From contig CAMYIQ010000154.1 in assembly GCA_947258465.1 (NCBI GenBank), forward strand, positions 1-12,400: DNA of 12,400 nt. The letters are read 5' to 3'. Made by a program: the position numbers and the translations under genes. The notes under the pieces were generated by a model. The model did no database searches. It was not told the origin of the DNA and saw nothing but the letters and a program-made list of their open reading frames with translations. Of this stretch, positions 1 to 5,965 are shown in pieces. The DNA is from an uncultured Erythrobacter sp. GTDB taxonomy: Bacteria; Pseudomonadota; Alphaproteobacteria; Sphingomonadales; Sphingomonadaceae. How positions within the stretch are numbered: position 1 is the stretch's first letter; every line of letters starts with the position of its first letter.

Positions 1-1
1 C

Positions 2-598
2 AGATCGAAGACCTTTCTGGCGGACTGGATCCGCGCGCATATGCCTACGCGCGAAGAAATGGCGCGGAACAGATATTTGCGTCCGATCGCCCATCGGTTC
101 CTGACGCCGGAATTGTGGCGGTTCACCCGGCGGAGCGTACCGCGCGGCGTTGCGCTCGGCATATTCGCAGGGTTCATCATCCCTGTCGGCCAGATATTTC
201 TCGCCGCGTTTCTGGCACTGCCCGCGCGGGCCAACGTTCCTCTCTCGGCGATCGTGACCTTCATAACCAATCCGTTCACCTTTCCGTTCTGGGCGGTGAT
301 CGCCAACAAGCTGGGCGTTTTCATTCTCAAGGTCGATCTCGCGGCCACCGGCGGCGCCGCGCAGGATGAAATCAACAGCGGACGCTGGGCCTGGTTCATC
401 GAGATGTTCGAGGATGTCGGCGTGACCGTGTTGGTGACGGTTTTCGGCTTCACCGTGCTTGCCATCGTCGGTGCGGCAATCGGCTATCTGCTTTCGGGGT
501 TCGTGTGGCGCTTTGTCGTAGCGCGCAAGCGTCAGCAGCGATTGAAAGCCATGGAGAGCCGTCTCGACGAACGTTTGCAAAAGGGTGCCGACGTATGA
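2..598 (+). CDS. DUF2062 membrane protein (5' partial)
   Basis: Small inner-membrane protein of the DUF2062 family; its biochemical role is unknown. Counting from the Met at 41, residues 33-60 and 66-97 form a long hydrophobic block holding the family hallmarks: GIFAGFIIPVGQ (40-51), then R-x-N-x-P (63-67) and TNPFTFPFW (77-84). Residues 125-160 form a further membrane stretch, followed by a basic C-terminal tail (ARKRQQRLK). The frame stays open from the Met at 41 back to the window edge, reading RSKTFLADWIRAH. In this family the PTREEM-like motif usually follows such a short basic or aromatic stretch. I therefore infer that the true start lies left of the window and that ATG 41 is internal, though ATG 41 cannot be excluded. 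The stop TGA (596-598) overlaps the cckA start in an ATGA arrangement, so the two are probably cotranscribed and translationally coupled. The family call is firm; no function is claimed. Confidence 0.85.
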   Translation, partial: RSKTFLADWIRAHMPTREEMARNRYLRPIAHRFLTPELWRFTRRSVPRGVALGIFAGFIIPVGQIFLAAFLALPARANVPLSAIVTFITNPFTFPFWAVIANKLGVFILKVDLAATGGAAQDEINSGRWAWFIEMFEDVGVTVLVTVFGFTVLAIVGAAIGYLLSGFVWRFVVARKRQQRLKAMESRLDERLQKGADV

Positions 599-3069
599 TC
601 ATGCGCGAGGACAGTGCCACCGCGACACTGCCTCCCGTGCCACTCATGCTCGGGATTGCGGCGGCGTCTATCGTGTCGGTCCTCTTGGTATGGCTGGTCG
701 GCGAGCAGAGCATGGTGGCTCTGGCCTATGGCGGGGCGTTGGTCGCCGTTCTTCTGACAATCCTGCTGACTGCCCGCCTGAGAGCTGTGCCGGTCGAAGA
801 AACGGCGCTTCAGCCCGATTGGTCCGTAACCAGCGCGGCCATCGAGAACCGCAGGCGCGGCGTGGCCATCATCGATCGAGCCAACCGCATGGTCTGTGCC
901 AATTCGACCTATGAACGCTGGTATGGAGGCAATGTGCCGCCTTTCGATCTTCCGTTCGAGGCGGAAACGCGTGAGGCCGTGATGGCCGGGGTTCGCGATG
1001 CGTGGAGGGATGGGTCGGCCAGGCTGGACGAAGTGCGCGTGACCGATTCCGACATGCGCTACCGTTTGCGCATCGATCGCAGCGGGCGCGGGGAAGCCTA
1101 TCTTGTGTGGCGCTTCGCGGAAATCCGCGAGGAACGCAGCTATGACGGGCTGGCGGAACGGATGTCGGGTCGGCTCGGCGAAGTGATTTCGCGTGCGGGG
1201 ATCGAACTTGCTCTCGTGGCACCCGACGGCATTGTGCTGTCGACCACCCCGGGTCTGGCGGAACGCGCTACCGGGGGTCGGGAAAAATCGCTCGGCGGGG
1301 TCGAATTCGTGCAATTGCTGCGTTCCGACGATCGCGATCGCATCTATTTCGCGCGCGAAGGCCAGCAGGGATCGCCCCAGACGCTGGTCCATGTACCGCT
1401 CGATGTGGCGGCGGACGGCAAGTTGAGCGATGCCGACCAAGCGCCTTCCATGATGTTGCTGGTCGACAGCACCGTGGGAATCGGCGGGGGCTGGGAAAAC
1501 AACGGGAAAGCCGCGGTTCCGCAACTCGAAGCCTTGCTCTCCGCCTTGCCGCTGGGGCTCGCCCTGACCGATCGCGACAGCCGTTTCCTGTTCGCCAACA
1601 AAGCCTTCCTGCGCGCGGTCGAGCGCGAGGGCGAAGGCCTGCCGCAATTCCCGTCCGATCTGGTCGTGCGCGAGGACAAGGCCGCGATGGCCGATACCGT
1701 CCGCCGCTTTGCCAAGGGGGCGACATCCAGCGGCGACATGGCCGTGCGACTGGCCAACGACAAGGAAGAGCCGGTGTCGATCGGCCTGGCCGGCGTGCGC
1801 GGGCTGGGCGACGCGGCGGTTCTGCTCTCCATCTCGGATTCATCCGAGGAAAAGCGCCTGCGCCGCCAGGTCGCCCAAGCCACCAAGATGCAGGCGGTGG
1901 GGCAGTTGGCGGGGGGCGTTGCGCATGATTTCAACAATGTGCTGACGGCGATCATCGGCTATTGCGACCTGATGCTGCTGCGCCACACGCCGGGTGACAG
2001 CGACTATGATGATATCCAGCAAATCCGGGCCAATTCGAATCGCGCGGCCAGCCTGACGCGGCAATTGCTTGCCTTCAGCCGTCAGCAGACCCTGCGCCCG
2101 GTCGTGCTGCAACTGCCCGATGTCGTCAGCGAGGTCAGTCAGCTCCTGAAACGCCTGATGGGCGAGAAGATCGAGTTCTCGGTTCGTCACGACCGCGAAC
2201 TGGGCTCCGTCCGGGCCGACCCGCAGCAGCTCGAGCAGGTTATCATCAATCTTGCCGTCAATGCGCGCGATGCCATGCAGGCCAACGCCCACAAGCGCGG
2301 CAAGCAGGACTGGAAGGGGCGGCTCACCCTCGCCACCCGCCGCGTATCAGCGCGGGATGTGCGCAAGATGGGCATCGATATCATGCCCGCCGACGATTAC
2401 ACCGTGCTGATCGTGCAGGATACGGGCGGGGGTATTCCCGAAGAGCATCTCAACAAGATCTTCGAACCCTTCTTCACGACGAAGGAGCAGGGCAAGGGAA
2501 CCGGCCTCGGCCTGTCGACCGTCTATGGCATCGTCAAGCAGTCGAACGGGTTCATATTCGCCGACAACGTGCAGGGGCCTGACGGCGCTCCCATAGGTGC
2601 GCGCTTCACCATGTATCTGCCGGTGCACAAGGGCGAAATGCCCGCCGATATGAGGACGGAGGAGCCCGAGGAACCCAAGGCCACCGAATGGTCCGCGGGC
2701 GGCAAGCTGCTGCTTGTCGAGGACGAAGACATGGTCCGCGCCGTGGCAGAGCGGGCGTTGGTCCGCGCCGGCTACACCGTGACCACCGTTACCGATGGTG
2801 AGGAAGGCTTGGCCGAGGTCGCCAACGGTTCGACCGAGTTCGATCTCATCGTTTCGGATGTGGTCATGCCGGTAATGGACGGACCGGCAATGGCGCGCGC
2901 CATTCGCAGGGTGAAGCCGGACATCCCCATTCTGTTCATGTCGGGCTACGCCGAAGAGCAGCTTCGCAACGATATCGACATCGACAATATGCATTTCATC
3001 CCCAAGCCCTTCAGTGTCCAGCAGATCAATTCCAAGGTCGCGGAAGTGTTGAGCGAGCAACGCAGCTAA
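595..3069 (+). CDS. cckA: CckA-type hybrid sensor histidine kinase
   Basis: Membrane-bound hybrid kinase/phosphatase that in alphaproteobacteria feeds phosphate through ChpT to CtrA and CpdR, controlling cell cycle or motility genes. It has 824 residues from ATG 595. Two membrane helices lie at about 15-35 and 41-60 with a very short loop between, as in Caulobacter CckA. PAS-like regions follow at about 76-185 (weak) and 309-425. The H-box is GGVAHDFNN with phospho-acceptor His444. ATPase motifs are the N-box NLAVNARDAM (Asn556), DTGGG (Asp609) and GTGLGL (from 635). The C-terminal receiver domain (about 700-820) has EDED, phospho-acceptor Asp755 (SDVVMPVMDG) and Lys804 (KPF). Every catalytic residue is present. 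I chose ATG 595 because it overlaps the upstream stop and has AAAGGG at 580-585 as a ribosome site; ATG 601 is an in-frame alternative. The gene is longer than Caulobacter CckA (691 residues), mainly in the sensor region. The cckA assignment rests on architecture plus the recA neighbourhood. Confidence 0.93.
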   Translation: MIMREDSATATLPPVPLMLGIAAASIVSVLLVWLVGEQSMVALAYGGALVAVLLTILLTARLRAVPVEETALQPDWSVTSAAIENRRRGVAIIDRANRMVCANSTYERWYGGNVPPFDLPFEAETREAVMAGVRDAWRDGSARLDEVRVTDSDMRYRLRIDRSGRGEAYLVWRFAEIREERSYDGLAERMSGRLGEVISRAGIELALVAPDGIVLSTTPGLAERATGGREKSLGGVEFVQLLRSDDRDRIYFAREGQQGSPQTLVHVPLDVAADGKLSDADQAPSMMLLVDSTVGIGGGWENNGKAAVPQLEALLSALPLGLALTDRDSRFLFANKAFLRAVEREGEGLPQFPSDLVVREDKAAMADTVRRFAKGATSSGDMAVRLANDKEEPVSIGLAGVRGLGDAAVLLSISDSSEEKRLRRQVAQATKMQAVGQLAGGVAHDFNNVLTAIIGYCDLMLLRHTPGDSDYDDIQQIRANSNRAASLTRQLLAFSRQQTLRPVVLQLPDVVSEVSQLLKRLMGEKIEFSVRHDRELGSVRADPQQLEQVIINLAVNARDAMQANAHKRGKQDWKGRLTLATRRVSARDVRKMGIDIMPADDYTVLIVQDTGGGIPEEHLNKIFEPFFTTKEQGKGTGLGLSTVYGIVKQSNGFIFADNVQGPDGAPIGARFTMYLPVHKGEMPADMRTEEPEEPKATEWSAGGKLLLVEDEDMVRAVAERALVRAGYTVTTVTDGEEGLAEVANGSTEFDLIVSDVVMPVMDGPAMARAIRRVKPDIPILFMSGYAEEQLRNDIDIDNMHFIPKPFSVQQINSKVAEVLSEQRS

Positions 3070-3071
3070 GC

Positions 3072-3096
3072 GCGCCCGGAGGCACAAATCCGGCGC
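3072..3096 (+). terminator. possible hairpin after cckA
   Basis: GCGCCCGGA (3072-3080) can pair with TCCGGCGC (3089-3096) around an 8-nt loop, with one bulged C. It starts three bases after the cckA stop. No T-run follows directly, so an intrinsic terminator is doubtful. It could instead stabilise the mRNA 3' end. Confidence 0.3.
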
Positions 3097-3111
3097 AACG
3101 GCCGAAACGCG

Positions 3112-3119
3112 AAAATATT
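3112..3119. repeat. target site duplication, left copy
   Basis: AAAATATT directly abuts the left inverted repeat and is identical to 4599-4606. The length matches the 8-bp duplication typical of IS1595-family insertion. Confidence 0.95.
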
Positions 3120-3144
3120 GGGGATTATCCCCTTTGGACAAGTA
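3120..3144 (+). repeat. IS left inverted repeat (IRL)
   Basis: Starts GGGGATTATCCCCTTT and ends GGACAAGTA. Compared with the reverse complement of 4574-4598 it differs only at positions 5, 6, 16 and 17 of 25. The outer part is itself near-palindromic (GGGGATTATCCCC). Confidence 0.93.
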
Positions 3145-3203
3145 TCCACAAGGCGGCTTCGCCCCGACTCCCGAATCTGCGGAGGCGGTGTTATGAGGGG
3201 CGG

Positions 3204-3782
3204 ATGTGGAAACTCGCCAAGCGCTCTTGGGGCCTTCTCGCTACGCTGGCGACCATGATCTATTGGTTCTCTACCAACTCGCTCGAAACGACTGTTTCTG
3301 AGGCGGACAGCTACCTATTCAAAAACCTCAAATATCTCGGGTGGGAGAACCCGCCCGAGGCTCTTGCGACCACTACCGCTGACAATATCGGGGTCGTCGT
3401 GAGCATCCTCCTTGCGGCGTTGGCGATATTGAGCCTAGGTTTGTGGGTATGGGACAGGCTTAGGAAGAGAGGGCGTCCAGTGGCAGACAATCAAGACGAT
3501 AAGGGCAGGCCAAAGAGAATAGGTATTCGCGTCAGCGGAGATGGAAATAGGTTCAACAACGTTAACACCGTTGGAGCCGATCTGGGATTTGATGTGATGG
3601 GAAACCAAAACGAGTTCACCAACTCAACTGCGTTTGACCGCCTCTTAGAAGCCATGGTGCATGGCGATAAGCCTACCTCGCAAACGAAGTCATCAGAGCC
3701 GAAATCATCATCTCCGGACGATGACGACGATTGTGACGAAACTCGAACTCGCCCAGATACTTCGGAAGATGCTTGTGACTAA
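3204..3782 (+). CDS. IS passenger gene: unknown two-helix membrane protein
   Basis: 192 residues, not recognised. A hydrophobic segment lies at about 9-22 after a basic start (MWKLAKR). An outside-type loop (23-61) follows, then a clear membrane helix at 62-83 ending in RLRKRGR; by the positive-inside rule the C-terminal part is cytoplasmic. Residues 111-142 hold two degenerate Gly/Asn-rich units, GNRFNNVNT (114-122) and GNQNEFTNST (133-142), which resemble turns of a beta-solenoid. The last 35 residues are Ser/Asp/Thr-rich and low in complexity. They are encoded opposite the end of the transposase gene, so the tail may be a by-product of the overlap. Start ATG 3204 has AGGGG (3196-3200) only 3 nt upstream, which is tight; Met18 at 3255 is an alternative. 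Codon use is less GC-rich than in the neighbours. Its position inside the element makes it cargo. It could have a role in element maintenance or be host-derived; no function is assigned. Confidence 0.72.
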   Translation: MWKLAKRSWGLLATLATMIYWFSTNSLETTVSEADSYLFKNLKYLGWENPPEALATTTADNIGVVVSILLAALAILSLGLWVWDRLRKRGRPVADNQDDKGRPKRIGIRVSGDGNRFNNVNTVGADLGFDVMGNQNEFTNSTAFDRLLEAMVHGDKPTSQTKSSEPKSSSPDDDDDCDETRTRPDTSEDACD

Positions 3783-4551
3783 CGTGGATATGCGTCCCGT
3801 TGATAGAGCGCTTTAGCTGCGCCCAGAAGCCCTCGACGCCGTTCACAGTCGCGCCCGTATCGCGGCAAACGTATTGCTCTTTGCTGTGGTCAACTTGCTT
3901 ATGCCAATAGCCCTTGATCGTCGCCAGACCGCCATAGGAGCGCAGCGTGTCGGTGTGCACTTCGCTGTAGGGTTTCACCAGATCGACGATATGCGGGAGT
4001 AGGTCGCCGCTCTTACGCGAAGGCACAACGCGAGTAACAATGTTGCCTTTCTTTTCACGCATACCCAGCACCACAGTTTTGCCAGCGCCGCCCATGCCAT
4101 TACGGCGATAACCGCCGATGAATGTCTCGTCGATTTCGACTGTTTTGAATGGGCCTCCAAGCGGCTCGTCACCATCCACGATAGCCATATACTTGCGGAT
4201 TTCGTGGCACATGCGCCATGCCGTCTTGTAGGTCACGCCGATCTGGCGTTCGACTTCCTTGGCAGCAACACCGTTGCGCGTCGTGCAGAACAGGAACATC
4301 ACATAGAACCAGTCGCGAAGGCTCGTGCGGGTGCGATGAAAGGGCGTTCCGGCAGTCGGGTAAAGCTGGTGGCCGCAATGCTCACACGCATAGCTGCGGC
4401 GCTTCTGGACGCGATAAAACTGCGCATCCTTGCCGCACTTTTCGCACTCGTGGCGCTCGCCAAACCGGACCAACTTAAGATGCTCTAGGCAGCTTTCCTC
4501 AGTCGGGAAGCGGTCCTGAAACTTGCGAAGTGTGAGGGTGTTTTTGGCCAT
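3673..4551 (-). CDS. IS1595-family transposase (ISXO2-like DDE)
   Basis: Catalyses movement of the surrounding element by cutting and joining at its inverted repeats. It has 292 residues from ATG 4551. An N-terminal segment LTLRKFQDRFPTEESCLEHL is typical of the family. A zinc ribbon follows with CxxC pairs at Cys36/39 and Cys56/59, then a helix-turn-helix-like region (AAKEVERQIGVTYKTAWRM, about 96-114). The ISXO2-like catalytic domain has Asp141 (VEIDETFIGG), Asp201 (HTDTLRSYGG), and the NGVEGFWAQLKR block with Asn237, Glu240 and Lys247. The family-typical ending YLGEFEFRHNRR is present. No frameshift or internal stop is seen, so it appears functional. An upstream in-frame GTG (4566) with AAGG four bases before it could add five residues; I prefer ATG 4551 because MAKNTLTLRKFQ fits the family start better. 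It is convergent with the passenger gene and overlaps it by 110 bp. It ends with TAG at 3673-3675. Confidence 0.95.
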   Translation of the reverse strand: MAKNTLTLRKFQDRFPTEESCLEHLKLVRFGERHECEKCGKDAQFYRVQKRRSYACEHCGHQLYPTAGTPFHRTRTSLRDWFYVMFLFCTTRNGVAAKEVERQIGVTYKTAWRMCHEIRKYMAIVDGDEPLGGPFKTVEIDETFIGGYRRNGMGGAGKTVVLGMREKKGNIVTRVVPSRKSGDLLPHIVDLVKPYSEVHTDTLRSYGGLATIKGYWHKQVDHSKEQYVCRDTGATVNGVEGFWAQLKRSINGTHIHVSHKHLPKYLGEFEFRHNRRHRPEMMISALMTSFAR

Positions 4552-4556
4552 GCCAT

Positions 4557-4585
4557 TATGTAGCACATCACCTTACTTGTCGCAA
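4557..4585 (-). promoter_or_regulatory. possible transposase promoter in the right end
   Basis: Reading leftward, TTGCGA (4585-4580) lies 17 bp before TACATA (4562-4557). These match the sigma-70 hexamers at 4/6 and 3/6. The -35-like part lies inside the inverted repeat. Initiation about 7 bases further would fall at ATG 4551, giving a nearly leaderless message. This rests on motif reading only. Confidence 0.3.
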
Positions 4586-4598
4586 GGGGATAGCCCCC
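4574..4598 (-). repeat. IS right inverted repeat (IRR)
   Basis: Read on the minus strand it begins GGGGGCTATCCCCTTG and ends CGACAAGTA. It pairs with 3120-3144 at 21 of 25 positions. It lies next to the transposase start, as usual for this family. Confidence 0.93.
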
Positions 4599-4606
4599 AA
4601 AATATT
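4599..4606. repeat. target site duplication, right copy
   Basis: AAAATATT, identical to 3112-3119, directly follows the right inverted repeat. It keeps the A/T-rich block AAAATATTTTT next to the recA control region. Confidence 0.95.
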
Positions 4607-4610
4607 TTTC

Positions 4611-4625
4611 GTTCCCCTCTTGTTC
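4611..4625 (+). promoter_or_regulatory. LexA binding site (SOS box) of recA
   Basis: A perfect alphaproteobacterial SOS box, GTTC-CCCTCTT-GTTC, lies 78 bp before the recA start codon. In this class LexA binds the direct repeat GTTC-N7-GTTC and represses recA until DNA damage activates RecA-stimulated LexA self-cleavage. The second GTTC also forms an inverted pair with GAAC at 4631-4634. The site starts 12 bp after the end of the insertion sequence. Confidence 0.9.
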
Positions 4626-4648
4626 TATGAGAACGAACCGGGTACACC
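4620..4648 (+). promoter_or_regulatory. possible recA promoter
   Basis: TTGTTC (4620-4625), a spacer of 17 bp, then TACACC (4643-4648): each hexamer matches the sigma-70 consensus at 3/6. The -35 would overlap the SOS box, consistent with LexA repression. An alternative is a -10 at TATGAG (4626-4631, 4/6) with the -35 around 4603-4610, which would place the SOS box in the spacer and the -35 partly in the target duplication. The sequence alone does not decide between them. Confidence 0.35.
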
Positions 4649-4703
4649 GTTTGGCAGATGAAGAGTCGAAATGCGGCTCTGGCCAAGCGCAGGAGGTAAT
4701 GTC

Positions 4704-5768
4704 ATGGCGGCAAGTCTGAAGCTCGTAGAGGACAAGAAAGTGGACGCAGACCGCCAGAAGGCATTGGACGCCGCGCTCGCGCAGATCGATCGCGCATTCG
4801 GCAAGGGTTCGGCGATGAAGCTGGGCCAGAAGGAAGCCATGCAGGTGGAGGCAATCTCCACCGGCTCGCTCGGCCTGGATATCGCATTGGGCGTGGGCGG
4901 CCTGCCCAAGGGGCGTGTGATCGAAGTCTATGGCCCGGAAAGCTCGGGCAAGACCACGCTGGCGCTCCATGTGCTGGCCGAAGCGCAGAAGGCAGGCGGC
5001 ACGGTCGCCTTCGTCGACGCCGAACATGCGCTCGATCCGGTTTATGCTCGCAAGCTCGGGGTCGATATTGACGAGCTGATCGTGTCGCAGCCCGATACCG
5101 GCGAACAGGCGCTGGAAATCACCGATACGCTGGTGCGATCCAATGCGATCGACGTGCTGGTGGTTGATTCGGTTGCCGCCCTCGTGCCGCGCGCCGAAAT
5201 TGAAGGCGAGATGGGCGATAGCCATGTAGGCCTGCAGGCCCGCCTGATGAGCCAATCGCTGCGCAAACTGACCGGCTCGATCAACCGTTCCAAGTGCATG
5301 GTGATTTTCATCAACCAGCTACGCATGAAAATCGGGGTGATGTATGGCAATCCCGAAACCACCACCGGGGGCAATGCACTCAAATTCTATGCCTCGGTCC
5401 GCCTCGACATTCGCCGTACCGGCCAGATCAAGGACCGCGACGAGGTGATCGGCAATTCGACTCGCGTGAAGGTGGTCAAGAACAAGGTCGCCCCGCCGTT
5501 CAAACAGGTCGAATTCGATATCATGTATGGCGAAGGGATCTCGAAGATCGGCGAGATCCTCGACCTCGGCGTCAAGGCCGGCGTGGTCGAGAAGTCGGGC
5601 AGCTGGTTCAGCTATGACAGCGTCCGCATCGGCCAGGGGCGCGAAAACGCCAAGAAGTTCCTCAAGGAAAATCCCGAGATGTGTACCAAGTTGGAAGCCG
5701 CCATCCGCGGCCGCACCGACGAGGTCGCCGAAGAGATGATGACCGGTCCGGACGCGGACGAGAGCTGA
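4704..5768 (+). CDS. recA: RecA recombinase
   Basis: ATP-dependent DNA strand-exchange protein. It forms filaments on single-stranded DNA, drives homologous recombination and stimulates LexA self-cleavage. It has 354 residues, normal for the family. Walker A GPESSGKT lies at 77-84, catalytic Glu107 in VDAEHALD, and Walker B ends at Asp155 (VLVVDSVAAL). The DNA-binding L2 loop region (about 200-233) reads FINQLRMKIGVMYGNPETTTGGNALKFYASVR. The C-terminus is short and acidic (GPDADES), as expected. The N-terminal MAASLKLVEDKK... matches sphingomonad-type RecA. Start ATG 4704 has a strong AGGAGG (4691-4696) seven bases upstream; the ATG at 4699 is out of frame. The gene is under an SOS box at 4611-4625 and ends at a hairpin terminator (5853-5898). 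An insertion sequence now separates it from cckA. Confidence 0.99.
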   Translation: MAASLKLVEDKKVDADRQKALDAALAQIDRAFGKGSAMKLGQKEAMQVEAISTGSLGLDIALGVGGLPKGRVIEVYGPESSGKTTLALHVLAEAQKAGGTVAFVDAEHALDPVYARKLGVDIDELIVSQPDTGEQALEITDTLVRSNAIDVLVVDSVAALVPRAEIEGEMGDSHVGLQARLMSQSLRKLTGSINRSKCMVIFINQLRMKIGVMYGNPETTTGGNALKFYASVRLDIRRTGQIKDRDEVIGNSTRVKVVKNKVAPPFKQVEFDIMYGEGISKIGEILDLGVKAGVVEKSGSWFSYDSVRIGQGRENAKKFLKENPEMCTKLEAAIRGRTDEVAEEMMTGPDADES

Positions 5769-5777
5769 CGTCTCTTC

Positions 5778-5794
5778 AAGCGGGAGCCCGCTTT
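5778..5794 (+). terminator. small hairpin after recA
   Basis: AAGCGG GAGC CCGCTT: a 6-bp stem with a 4-base loop, starting 10 bases after the recA stop and ending in three T. It is short; it may be a weak first terminator or an mRNA end structure ahead of the stronger one at 5853-5898. Confidence 0.4.
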
Positions 5795-5852
5795 GGCCCA
5801 CACCCCCGGGCCGGGCATCGCAGCCGGACTGTCCCCCGGTGCTCCCGAACAA

Positions 5853-5898
5853 ACGGAAAGCCGGTGCGCGCCATTCGAGGCCGCACCGGCTTTTCCGT
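5853..5898 (+). terminator. recA intrinsic terminator
   Basis: GCCGGTGCG (5860-5868) pairs perfectly with CGCACCGGC (5882-5890) around a 13-base loop. The stem extends by AAA/TTT and, past one bulged T, by ACGG/CCGT. A TTTT run (5891-5894) follows the GC-rich stem. The near symmetry (ACGGAAA...TTTTCCGT) would let it act on both strands. It separates recA from the GST-like gene. Confidence 0.8.
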
Positions 5899-5965
5899 AT
5901 GCGGCATGGCGATCGCATCGGGGCGCGCCTAGGGTGCGGGCGATTCGCAAAAAAGGACCTGCCGC

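Larger units (their letters stand above)
3120..4598. mobile_element. IS1595-family insertion sequence with passenger gene
   Basis: A complete element of 1479 bp. Both ends carry a 25-bp inverted repeat (3120-3144 and 4574-4598) matching at 21 of 25 positions, of the form GGGGxxTATCCCCTT then xxGACAAGTA. It is flanked by the identical 8-bp sequence AAAATATT at 3112-3119 and 4599-4606. An 8-bp target duplication is the known habit of the IS1595 family, and the transposase at 3673-4551 belongs to that family. The inside has visibly lower GC than the flanking genes (several 60-bp lines near 45%), which fits foreign origin. A second gene (3204-3782) on the opposite strand is cargo; passenger genes are known in some IS1595 groups. 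Intact ends, exact duplication and an unbroken transposase indicate a recent and possibly still mobile insertion. The subgroup was not determined. Confidence 0.95.

Noticed and set aside
505..594. Upstream 30-codon extension of cckA
   Set aside because: It would overlap the DUF2062 gene by about 90 bases. The extension looks non-native, and ATG 595 has a good ribosome site and the usual ATGA coupling.
532..1647. 371-residue minus-strand open frame
   Set aside because: It is antisense to the sensor part of cckA and has a His/Arg/Gln-rich composition typical of a shadow frame.
4485..5255. 256-residue minus-strand open frame across the recA start and IS end
   Set aside because: It spans the insertion junction and is antisense to recA; it exists only as an accident of the junction.
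5783..5846. tRNA-like fold suggested by GGGAGC...GCTCCC downstream of recA
   Set aside because: No T-arm GTTCRA motif, no anticodon arm and no D-arm consensus; it is only a long-range complementary pair in GC-rich spacer.
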